A DNA stretch of 17,113 nucleotides from DASYTH01 sp035762905 (lineage in GTDB: Bacteria; Actinomycetota; Actinomycetes; Mycobacteriales; Pseudonocardiaceae): assembly GCF_035762905.1 (NCBI RefSeq), contig NZ_DASUCC010000093.1:1-17113 (forward strand), given 5' to 3'. Within the stretch, counting starts at the first letter, position 1. Each line of letters begins with the position of its first letter. This document shows positions 6,881-13,585 of the stretch, piece by piece. Made by a program: the position numbers and the translations under genes. The notes below the pieces were generated by a model. It saw only the letters and a list, made by a program, of their open reading frames with translations. It had not been told where the DNA came from and searched no databases.

Positions 6881-6905
6881 CTACCCCCGCCACACCCGCA
6901 CAAAC
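6881..6905 (-). promoter_or_regulatory. SigB/SigF-like promoter of the hydrophobic-peptide/holin/DUF3618 operon
   Basis: On the minus strand GTTT (6905-6902), a 15-nt spacer and GGGTAG (6886-6881) closely match the general-stress sigma consensus. Transcription would start near 6874, leaving a leader of about 50 nt containing the GGAGG ribosome site. No other feature was found in the 6825-7085 gap apart from the start region of the nitroreductase remnant. Confidence 0.5.
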
Positions 6906-7073
6906 GGCCAACCGGGATCCGAAGTGTTCGGGTCGGAGCCGGATCCGGACCGCCGAACGCGGTGCGCGCGGTCGGCCGGCTCCGTTGCGACCGTTGCACT
7001 TCAGTGCGGCACCGCCGCCGACCTTGCGATCAGCCGATCAGGAATCGAGAAGCGCCGGCCGGCCGGTCGCCCC

Positions 7074-7079
7074 TAGCGT
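7074..7079 (+). promoter_or_regulatory. -10-like TAGCGT for a leaderless transcript
   Basis: TAGCGT ends 6 nt before ATG 7086, the geometry of leaderless actinobacterial promoters. The identical hexamer, also followed by GA, stands 8 nt before the GTG of the ligase gene at 9137. No convincing -35 was seen. Confidence 0.4.
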
Positions 7080-7085
7080 GACCGT

Positions 7086-7294
7086 ATGGACATGAACCGG
7101 TGGATGCAGCGGAACCCGGACCGGGCGGCGGTCGCGCTACCGGCCGGGAAGCCGTGCCGGTGGCGCCGCACCGGCTCGACGGCGCCGAGCGAACCGAGGC
7201 CTGGCAACGGATCGCCACGGCCCATCCCCGTTACGCCAAGCACCAGAACAAATCCGACCGGGAGTACCCGGTGATCCGGCTCATCCCGCGGTGA
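7086..7294 (+). pseudogene. Remnant of a deazaflavin-type nitroreductase (DDN family)
   Basis: The frame ending at 7294 reads HRLDGAERTEAWQRIATAHP then RYAKHQNKSDREYPVIRLIP, which matches the C-terminal third of nitroreductase-family deazaflavin-dependent oxidoreductases (normally about 130-150 residues). Upstream only about 20 codons remain in that frame, beginning at GTG 7100. A separate frame starts at ATG 7086 right after a leaderless -10. The core F420-binding barrel is missing, so this looks like an internal deletion plus frameshift. The surviving frame's stop overlaps the MFS transporter start as GTGA, so the remnant was, and may still be, translationally coupled to it. A functional 64-residue protein is less likely. 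Confidence 0.6.
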
Positions 7295-8529
7295 CGGCCA
7301 ACCGGTCCTACCGCGAGGTGCTGCGGGACCGGCGGGTGGCCGGGCTGCTGCTCGGTGACCTGCTGGCCAGCGCCGGCACGGGCATGATCATCGTGGCCAT
7401 GCCCGTGCAGACGCTGGCCATCCACGGCAGCGTGCCCCCGGCGATCGCCATCGGGCTGGTGGAGGCCGCGCCGTTCGTGCTGTCCACGGTGCTCGCGCTG
7501 GCCATCGGGCAGGGCTGGGTGCGGGTGCCGCCGCGCACCCTGCTGATCGCCGACTGCGTGCTGCGGTCGCTGACCTTCGCCACCCTCGGCGTGCTGGGCG
7601 TCACCGAACGGCTCACGCTGCCCGTGCTGATCGCCGGCCTGCTGTTCGGATCGACGTTCCGGCTGGCCGGGTCGAGCAGCCGGCGGCTGCTGGCCACGGC
7701 CATCGCGGGCGACGCCGGGCGGTTCGCGGTCAACGGCCTGCTCGGCATGAACGCCACGTTCGCGCTCTACATCGTCGGGCCGGTGCTCGGCGGGGTGATC
7801 GTGGCGGCCACCAGCCCGGGTGTCGCGCTGTTCTTCGACGCGGGCGGCGCGCTGATCCTGCTGGTGGCCGTGCTGGCCGCGGTTCGGCGGTCCGTGCCGG
7901 ACCCGACCGCGCCGGACCGGCCGACGGCCCGGGAATCGGGCTGGCGGATCCTGCGCCGCCGGCCGGTTGCCGCGCGGCTGCTGGCCGTCGAGTTCTTCTT
8001 CAACTTCTTCTACATGCCGGTCGAGGTGGCGCTTCCGTTGTACGTGCGCGGAAAGCTGGACGCCGACGCGTCCGCCCTCGGGCTGATGTGGGGTGCGCTC
8101 GGCGTCGGCGCGTTCATCGGCGCCGCCCTGGTGAACCAACTGCGCAACCTGCCGCAGCGGCAGGTGCTGATCGCGATCGTCGGACTCTGGGCGATGTGCC
8201 CGATCGCGCTGGCGCTGGTCAGCGATCTCCCGCTCGCGCTGGTGGTGTTCGGGCTGGGCGGCCTGGTGTGGGCGCCGTTCACCCCGATCGCGTACAGCTT
8301 CCTGCAGTCCGGGCTGGAGCCAGACGAGCAGCAGCAGGTCGTCACGCTCTGGACGACCGGTGCCACCGTGGCCGCGCCACTCGGCCTTGCCCTCGGCGGG
8401 CCGCTCATCGAGCTGGCCGGAAGCACCGTCGGGCTCATGCTCTCCGGTGGGCTGACCCTGCTGCTGCTCCCGATCGCGGCCCGGGCCGTGCTCCGGCGGT
8501 CGGACCGGATGCCGGCCGTTCGGGCCTGA
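7291..8529 (+). CDS. MFS transporter
   Basis: A 412-residue integral membrane protein with about 12 hydrophobic helices. The N-terminus is SYREVLRDRRVAGLLLGDLL, typical of MFS efflux proteins with a short cytoplasmic lead. The loop between helices 2 and 3 is short, and a charged cytoplasmic stretch (about residues 195-225, RRSVPDPTAPDRPTARESGW) separates the two six-helix halves. Substrate is unknown; homologues of this general layout are usually called drug or metabolite exporters. The start is GTG 7291, overlapping the stop of the nitroreductase remnant. The gene itself is intact although both neighbours are degraded, which suggests selection has kept the transporter. Confidence 0.88.
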   Translation: MTANRSYREVLRDRRVAGLLLGDLLASAGTGMIIVAMPVQTLAIHGSVPPAIAIGLVEAAPFVLSTVLALAIGQGWVRVPPRTLLIADCVLRSLTFATLGVLGVTERLTLPVLIAGLLFGSTFRLAGSSSRRLLATAIAGDAGRFAVNGLLGMNATFALYIVGPVLGGVIVAATSPGVALFFDAGGALILLVAVLAAVRRSVPDPTAPDRPTARESGWRILRRRPVAARLLAVEFFFNFFYMPVEVALPLYVRGKLDADASALGLMWGALGVGAFIGAALVNQLRNLPQRQVLIAIVGLWAMCPIALALVSDLPLALVVFGLGGLVWAPFTPIAYSFLQSGLEPDEQQQVVTLWTTGATVAAPLGLALGGPLIELAGSTVGLMLSGGLTLLLLPIAARAVLRRSDRMPAVRA

Positions 8530-8606
8530 CCGGTGACGAGCGCGGCCCACGCAGATGTCGCGGCCGGGCGCTCGTCCGGGATCGGGGCCGGCCCGATGCT
8601 GTGGGC

Positions 8607-8841
8607 GTGGAGTACGTGTCCAAAGTGCCGCGACCGCCCGTGGACGGACTTCTCGACGACGGTGGAGCAGGTGTGGGGCCGGCCCGCCATTGCTGAGCTG
8701 CGGGACCGGCTGGCCACGGCGGACGGACCGCACGAGATGCTGACGCTGCTCGAGGAGGAGCTGATGCGACGGCTGTGCGAGACCGCCGGCCTGGGGCTGG
8801 TCCGCCATACGAGCAGCGTCATCGCGGCGACCTCTGGAGCG
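8607..8841 (+). pseudogene. Remnant of an AraC-family regulator (DUF6597-like N-terminal type)
   Basis: Two pieces in different frames match one kind of AraC-family regulator. From GTG 8607 the frame reads MEYVSKVPRPPVDGLLDD, the usual N-terminus. Then, after a jump at about 8661, another frame reads VEQVWGRPAIAELRDRLATA and LLEEELMRRL, then LVRHTSSVIAATSGA, which correspond to the linker before the DNA-binding domain. The cupin-like sensor core between the pieces and the whole C-terminal helix-turn-helix are absent, so two deletions occurred. GATGCT six nt before the GTG could be an old leaderless -10. The match rests on remembered family patterns, so the remnant call is firmer than the exact subfamily. 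Confidence 0.55.
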
Positions 8842-9074
8842 GCGACGATCGTCGGCCGGCACGTCTTCGACCTGACGGACGGCTGGGACGGGAAGCCGCC
8901 GAGCGGGATCGACACGTGGTCGTCGTGACGCACCGGCCGGCGCCCGAGGGGTGGGACCCCGAGGCGCCGTTCCACTTCGTCGACGGCGTCGAGGCGCAGC
9001 CCCTGTTGGAGGATCCGGACGTGGTGATTCAGGGCAACCGCGTGCTTCACCTGCGCTATCGGGTGCGCCGTTGA
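8842..9074 (+). pseudogene. Remnant of a RibD-C/dihydrofolate-reductase-family protein
   Basis: The frame continuing from the AraC remnant reads TIVGRHVFDLTDGWDGKPPS, the conserved GRxxFD strand and loop of the DHFR-like RibD C-terminal family. A stop follows at 8926, but another frame from about 8913 continues the same protein: HVVVVTHRPAPEGWDPEAPF, FHFVDGVEA, then LLEDPDVVIQGNRVLHLRYR to the stop at 9072-9074. In intact relatives about 60-70 residues lie between the FVDGVEA and LLEDP segments, so this is an internal deletion plus a frameshift near 8905-8915. The N-terminal part is also missing. It is not functional. Confidence 0.65.
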
Positions 9075-9122
9075 CCGACGTGAGCGGGTAGGTCTCCCGG
9101 AAAAATCGTCGTACCCCCGGCG

Positions 9123-9128
9123 TAGCGT
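9123..9128 (+). promoter_or_regulatory. -10-like TAGCGT upstream of the ligase gene (leaderless geometry)
   Basis: TAGCGT is followed by 8 nt and then GTG 9137, with no Shine-Dalgarno sequence between, as expected for a leaderless transcript. The -35 region is not convincing. Confidence 0.45.
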
Positions 9129-9136
9129 GAGGCGCT

Positions 9137-11152
9137 GTGAACGCCCGGGAACGCATCCAGGAACTCGCCGAGCAGGTCACGGCGTTACGCGACGCCTACT
9201 ACCGGGGTTCCCCGCTGGTGGCCGACGCCGAGTACGACGCGATCGAGGACGAGTTGCGTGGCCTGATCGAGCAACATCCGCAGTGGGCGCCCGCGGACAA
9301 CCCGCTGGAGCGGGTGGGCGCGCCGGCCGTGCTGCACGCGCCGGTGCGGCATTCGCGGCCGATGTTGTCGCTGGAGAAGTCGACCCGGCCGGAGCAGGTG
9401 GCGGCGTTCTTCGACCGGTTTCCCGGTCAGCCGGTGGTGGTGATGCCGAAGCTGGACGGGCTGTCGCTGGCGCTGGTCTACGAGAACGGGCGGCTGGCCC
9501 GGGCGGTCACCCGGGGCGACGGCCGGACCGGCGAGGACGTCACGGTCCTGGTGCGCGCGCTGGTCGACGGGGTGCCGGACCGGATCGCCGGGCCGGGCCG
9601 GGTCGAGGTGCGCGGCGAGGCGATGATGCTGCGGTCCACCTTCGCCGCCTACAACGCGGCGCATCCGGACCGGCCGCTGATCAACCCGCGCGGGGCCGCC
9701 GCCGGCACGCTGCGGGCCAAGGATCCGGCCGTGGTGGCCGAGCGGCGGTTGCGGTTCTACGCGTTCGATCTGGACACGGCGTTCGATGCGGACACCGGGA
9801 CCGATCCGGACGGCATCGGGGCCGACGTGGAGGACGGGCTGCGCCGGCTCGGGTTCGACGTGGCCGACATGCGGCACTGTGCCGGTGCGGACGCGGCGCT
9901 CGCGGTGATCGCCGAGATCGAGGCGCAGCGCAACGAGCTGGACTACGACCTGGACGGCGCGGTGCTGCGGTTGGCCGACCGGGTCGCCTACGCCGCCGCC
10001 GGCACCCGGTCCAACTCGCCGCGCGGGGCGCTGGCGTACAAGTTCGCCGCCGAGGAGAAGACCACCGTGTTGGCCGACGTGGTCTGGGATGTCGGCAAGA
10101 CCGGCAAGATCGCGCCGGTCGCCCACCTGCAACCGGTGTTCGTCGGCGGCACCACGGTCACCCGGGCGACGCTGGCCAACCAGGAGGTGATCCGGGCCCG
10201 CGGGATCAAGATCGGAGACACGGTGCTGGTGCGCCGCGCCGGTGACGTGATCCCGTTCGTGGCGGGGGTGTTGGATCCGTCGACCCGCACCGGTGCGGAG
10301 CGGGACATCGTGCCGCCGGTCGTGTGTCCGTCCTGCGGGCAGCCGCTGACCGAGCAGGGCAACAGCCGGGAACTGTTCTGCACCAACGTTTCCTGCCCGG
10401 CACAGACGGTGCGCCGGCTGATCCACTGGGCGTCGCGGGCGGCGGCCGACATCGAGGCGATCGGTCCGGTGTGGATCGAACGGCTGGCCGAGGCCGGGAT
10501 TCTCGAGCGCCCGTCGGACTTCTACGCGCTGACCGCGGAGACGTTGCTGGAGTTCGACCGGATCGGCGCGGTGTCGGCGCAGCGGATGATCGAGTCGATC
10601 GACGCCAGCCGGGCGGTCGGGCTGCGCCGGGCGTTGATCGGGCTGGCGATCCCGATGGCCTCGGACGGCACCGCCGCCCGGCTGTGCCGGGCCGGGTTCG
10701 GCTCCCTCGAGGAGATCGCCGAGGCCGGGCCGGAGCGGTTGGTGGCCGTCGAGGACATCGGGCCGAAGGTGGCCGCCTCGCTGACCGAGCACCTGACCCG
10801 GCTGCGCGGTGAGCTGGAGCGGTTGCGGGAGCGCGGTGTCTCGCTCGACGTGCGCGCGGAGGACCTGCCGCCGGTGGTCGCCGCAGGCGCGCCGCTGGCC
10901 GGAAAGACCGTGGTGATCACCGGTGCGATCAGCGATCCCCGGTCCGGCGAGAAGGTGGCCCGGCCGACCTTTCAGCGACTGTGCGAGAAGGCCGGCGCCA
11001 GTACCGCCTCGTCGGTCTCGGCCAGCACCGATCTGCTCATCACCGGCGCCGACGTCGGCGCCAGCAAGCTCACCAAGGCCGAGAAGCTCGGCGTCGAGGT
11101 CGTCGAGGCGGCGGTCATCTGGCACCAACTGATCGCCGCCGGCATCGCCTAG
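9137..11152 (+). CDS. ligA: NAD-dependent DNA ligase, divergent
   Basis: A 671-residue NAD+-dependent DNA ligase that seals nicks through an enzyme-AMP intermediate. Domains in order: Ia (RDAYYRGSPLVADAEYDAIE, residues 18-37), the adenylation domain with MPKLDGLS (nucleophile Lys105), ATRGDG-like AVTRGDGRTGEDVT, EVRGEAMM, DLDGAVLRL (about 271-279) and ALAYKFAAEE (Lys302), an OB fold (GTTVTRATLANQEVI, GDTVLVRRAGDVIP), a zinc finger with Cys397, Cys400, Cys415 and Cys420, a helix-hairpin-helix region, and a C-terminal BRCT domain (about 590-671). Compared with the E. coli enzyme as I remember it, the Glu two residues before the nucleophile is Met103, and the motif IV Lys (DGVVIK) is Arg278. It may therefore be a second, specialised ligase. 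The start is GTG 9137; the leaderless promoter fits. Confidence 0.92.
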   Translation: MNARERIQELAEQVTALRDAYYRGSPLVADAEYDAIEDELRGLIEQHPQWAPADNPLERVGAPAVLHAPVRHSRPMLSLEKSTRPEQVAAFFDRFPGQPVVVMPKLDGLSLALVYENGRLARAVTRGDGRTGEDVTVLVRALVDGVPDRIAGPGRVEVRGEAMMLRSTFAAYNAAHPDRPLINPRGAAAGTLRAKDPAVVAERRLRFYAFDLDTAFDADTGTDPDGIGADVEDGLRRLGFDVADMRHCAGADAALAVIAEIEAQRNELDYDLDGAVLRLADRVAYAAAGTRSNSPRGALAYKFAAEEKTTVLADVVWDVGKTGKIAPVAHLQPVFVGGTTVTRATLANQEVIRARGIKIGDTVLVRRAGDVIPFVAGVLDPSTRTGAERDIVPPVVCPSCGQPLTEQGNSRELFCTNVSCPAQTVRRLIHWASRAAADIEAIGPVWIERLAEAGILERPSDFYALTAETLLEFDRIGAVSAQRMIESIDASRAVGLRRALIGLAIPMASDGTAARLCRAGFGSLEEIAEAGPERLVAVEDIGPKVAASLTEHLTRLRGELERLRERGVSLDVRAEDLPPVVAAGAPLAGKTVVITGAISDPRSGEKVARPTFQRLCEKAGASTASSVSASTDLLITGADVGASKLTKAEKLGVEVVEAAVIWHQLIAAGIA

Positions 11153-11251
11153 CGACGACGGTGTGCCTCGTTGGGTGCCCGGAAGGACGTTTCCGCGCCG
11201 GCCGGCGTTGCGGACGATGTTCTTTTGCGGCGGACCGGCGGGGAGGTCGGG

Positions 11252-12670
11252 ATGAGCGGCGAACCCGAGTTGGCGAAGGGTGTCAGCGACGAGTGGGTGC
11301 TGCATGCGCAGCAGGTGATGCAGGCGGGCGAGCGGTGGGACGGCCCGACCGACGGGGTGTTCGACGACGACTTCGAGCGGGCGGTGCTCCTGCTCCAGGA
11401 GCACGGCGGGGTGCCACCGACGGGGGTGCTGGACCTGGCGACCTGGGAACTGCTGGAAGGGTTGGCACACCAGCAGAACGGGCATGCGGAGCAGTACCCG
11501 GAAACCGCCGTCGCGGACGGCGCCGGCAACCATCCCGTGCTGTACCAGGGAATGACCGGCGACTGGGTGGTGTACCTGCAGCAGCTGCTGCAACAGCGCG
11601 GCCTGTGGAACGGTCCGTGCGACGGCAGCTACGACGACTCGCTCGGGTACGCGGTGTCGGTGCTGCAAGGCAGTTGCGGGCTGTCGCAGACCGGCATGGT
11701 CGACGCGGCGACGTGGCAGGCGCTGGAGGGGTCGGCGCAGCAGCAGGACCAGTTCGCTGTGGGCAACGGTACGGCGCCGTCGGTGGCCGAGATGACCGCG
11801 ACGCAGAAGCTGGTGGAGGCCTACAACCGGGCCGACATCGAGGCCGCGTTCCGGGACAAGATCCTCAGCCTGTTCACGCCGGAGGCGGTGGTCACGGCGG
11901 TGGTGACGGCCGGGGCGGTGTTCGCCGCCTCGCAGCTGACCCCGGTCGGCTGGGCGGCCGACATCGGCATCGCGGTCACGGCGGTGTTCACCGGGGCGGT
12001 GCTGTACAACGTCGGCGGCGAGCTGCTCGCGTTCGCCGAGGCGCGCAATGCCACGACCGAGGCGGAGCTGGATGCCGCGGGAGCGGCGTTCGCGCGGGCG
12101 GCCGCCGAGTTCGGTGTCGACGCGTTCCTGTTCTTCCTCGCCTGCCGGGTCGGTGCGCCTGCCGCCGGGCGCGCCCCGTACGAGGGTCCGCCGCCGAGCG
12201 GCATGCTGCTCGCGGCCACTCCGGACGGCCAGCTCGTGCTGGTGGCCGTCGAGTCGATTCCGGTCGAGGTCTCCGCGCAGCTCGGCATCACCGCGGCCGC
12301 GGCCATGATGGGCGGGTCGGGCGGCGGTGGGGACGAAGATCTGGACCGGTACGAGGAGGAATACGGCGACCATCCGCTGATGCGGGAGCCGAGTGGGGGG
12401 CGGATCAGCACCGGCCGCAAGCCCGAGCTCCAGGAGTCCGGCTGGCTGCGCCGCCGGCTGCCCGATCCGGCGCGCCGCAAGGAGTTCATGGATTGGATCA
12501 GGGACCGGAACCGGACTGGCGGGCCGGGCCACGAGCACCAGGACCCCGGCTCCCAGCCGACCCAGGAGCTGCTGGACGAGTTCCTGGCCGAGAGCCCCGG
12601 CGGCCGGGCGACCCAGGAAGGAGTCGACCGGCTGGTGTCCGAGACTCCCGAGTACAAGCCCGAGGAGTAG
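11252..12670 (+). CDS. Two peptidoglycan-binding domains plus hydrophobic core; effector/toxin-like protein
   Basis: A 472-residue protein with no signal peptide. Residues about 12-70 and 96-160 are two PG_binding_1-type repeats (DGPTDGVFDDDFERAV with TGVLDLATWELLEG, and NGPCDGSYDDSLGYAV with TGMVDAATWQALEG). A hydrophobic segment follows (about 207-256, TPEAVVTAVVTAGAVFAASQ onward), then a helix NATTEAELDAAGAAFARAAA and a second hydrophobic helix (282-300). From about 354 the protein is Gly-rich, then charged and hydrophilic, containing RRRLPDPARRKEFMDWIRDR and GHEHQDPGSQPTQELLDEFL. Hydrophobic cores of this type occur in polymorphic toxins and contractile-injection cargo; I see no known catalytic domain. 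ATG 11252 has GGAGG 5 nt upstream. It ends 6 nt before the dimethylargininase gene. Confidence 0.75.
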   Translation: MSGEPELAKGVSDEWVLHAQQVMQAGERWDGPTDGVFDDDFERAVLLLQEHGGVPPTGVLDLATWELLEGLAHQQNGHAEQYPETAVADGAGNHPVLYQGMTGDWVVYLQQLLQQRGLWNGPCDGSYDDSLGYAVSVLQGSCGLSQTGMVDAATWQALEGSAQQQDQFAVGNGTAPSVAEMTATQKLVEAYNRADIEAAFRDKILSLFTPEAVVTAVVTAGAVFAASQLTPVGWAADIGIAVTAVFTGAVLYNVGGELLAFAEARNATTEAELDAAGAAFARAAAEFGVDAFLFFLACRVGAPAAGRAPYEGPPPSGMLLAATPDGQLVLVAVESIPVEVSAQLGITAAAAMMGGSGGGGDEDLDRYEEEYGDHPLMREPSGGRISTGRKPELQESGWLRRRLPDPARRKEFMDWIRDRNRTGGPGHEHQDPGSQPTQELLDEFLAESPGGRATQEGVDRLVSETPEYKPEE

Positions 12671-12676
12671 TGGGGA

Positions 12677-13441
12677 ATGCCGATGCGGCGGGCGTTGGTG
12701 CGGCGGCCGGGGCCGCGGCTGGCGGACGGTCTGGTCACGCACATCGCCCGCACGCCGGTGGACGCCGGGCTGGCGCTGCGGCAGTGGCGGGACTATGTCG
12801 AGGCGATGACCGCGGCCGGCTGGGACTGCGTCGAGGTCCCGCCGGTGGACGAGTGTCCGGACGGGGTGTTCGTCGAGGACACCATGGTGGTGTTCGGCGA
12901 TCTGGTGGTACTGGCCCGGCCCGGCGCCGAGGTTCGCCGGCCGGAGCTGGCCGCGGTCCGGGAGACGGTGGCGGACCTGGGATACCGGACCGTGGCCATC
13001 GAGGCGCCGGGCACCCTCGACGGCGGGGACGTGCTGAAGGTCGGCGACACCGTCTACGTGGGCCGCGGCGGGCGCACCAACGACGCCGGAATCGCGCAGC
13101 TGCGGGACTTCCTGGCGGTGCGGGGCCGGCGGGTGGTCCCGGTCGGGGTGCGCACGGTGCTGCACCTGAAGTCGGCGGTCACCGCGTTGCCGGACGGCAC
13201 CGTGATCGGATACCCGCCGCTGGTCGACCATCCCGAGTTGTTCGACGCGTTCCTGCCGGTGCCCGAACCGGCGGGCGCGCATGTGGTGCTGCTCGGCGAT
13301 GACCAGCTGCTGATGTCGGCGTCCGCCCCGGCGAGCGCCGCGTTGTTCGCCGGCCGTGGCTACCGCCCGGTGCCGGTGGACATCGGCGAGTTCGAACGGC
13401 TCGAGGGTTGCGTCACCTGCCTTTCGGTGCGGCTCAGCTAG
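12677..13441 (+). CDS. ddaH: Dimethylarginine dimethylaminohydrolase (dimethylargininase)
   Basis: A 254-residue amidinotransferase-superfamily enzyme that would hydrolyse N-omega-methylated arginines to citrulline and methylamines. Landmarks are RRALVRRPGPRLADGLVTHI at the N-terminus, ECPDGVFVEDTMVV with the acidic active-site pair (Glu67/Asp68), TLDGGDVLKVGDTVYVGRGG, the catalytic His163 in VLHLKSAVT, and the nucleophilic Cys248 in LEGCVTCLSVRL at the very C-terminus. Length and all catalytic positions are normal. The start could be ATG 12677 (GAGGAG 9 nt upstream) or ATG 12683. It lies 6 nt after the peptidoglycan-binding protein gene, so co-transcription is likely, though no functional link is obvious. 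Confidence 0.9.
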   Translation: MPMRRALVRRPGPRLADGLVTHIARTPVDAGLALRQWRDYVEAMTAAGWDCVEVPPVDECPDGVFVEDTMVVFGDLVVLARPGAEVRRPELAAVRETVADLGYRTVAIEAPGTLDGGDVLKVGDTVYVGRGGRTNDAGIAQLRDFLAVRGRRVVPVGVRTVLHLKSAVTALPDGTVIGYPPLVDHPELFDAFLPVPEPAGAHVVLLGDDQLLMSASAPASAALFAGRGYRPVPVDIGEFERLEGCVTCLSVRLS

Positions 13442-13585
13442 TCCGCCTCTCCGGGTTTTTACTGCTGTTGTTGCGTTCCGGCCGGTGGTGCGGTTGGCGG
13501 GGTGATTGTGGCTGGGTTGCGTCACGGTGCCCCTGAGGTTGCGTTGGTTGGCCCGAGACTTGTCTCAACGATCCACTGTGAGGCC

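Noticed and set aside
8533..8928. A single intact 131-residue hypothetical protein
   Set aside because: Its middle matches an AraC regulator, its end matches a DHFR-family protein, and the missing parts of both are in other frames nearby, so it is a fusion of two remnants.
9185..13525. A 1446-codon open frame on the minus strand
   Set aside because: It lies antisense to the ligase, peptidoglycan-binding protein and ddaH genes, is extremely Arg/His/Gln/Pro-rich, and reflects third-position GC bias opposite real genes.
13405..13525. 12-nt direct repeat GGGTTGCGTCAC at 13405-13416 and 13514-13525
   Set aside because: One copy is inside the ddaH C-terminus encoding the catalytic region and flanks do not align; probably chance.
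13555..13566. GAGAC-TT-GTCTC inverted repeat as terminator between ddaH and the sigma factor
   Set aside because: Only a 5-bp stem with a 2-nt loop and no T tract; too weak to call.
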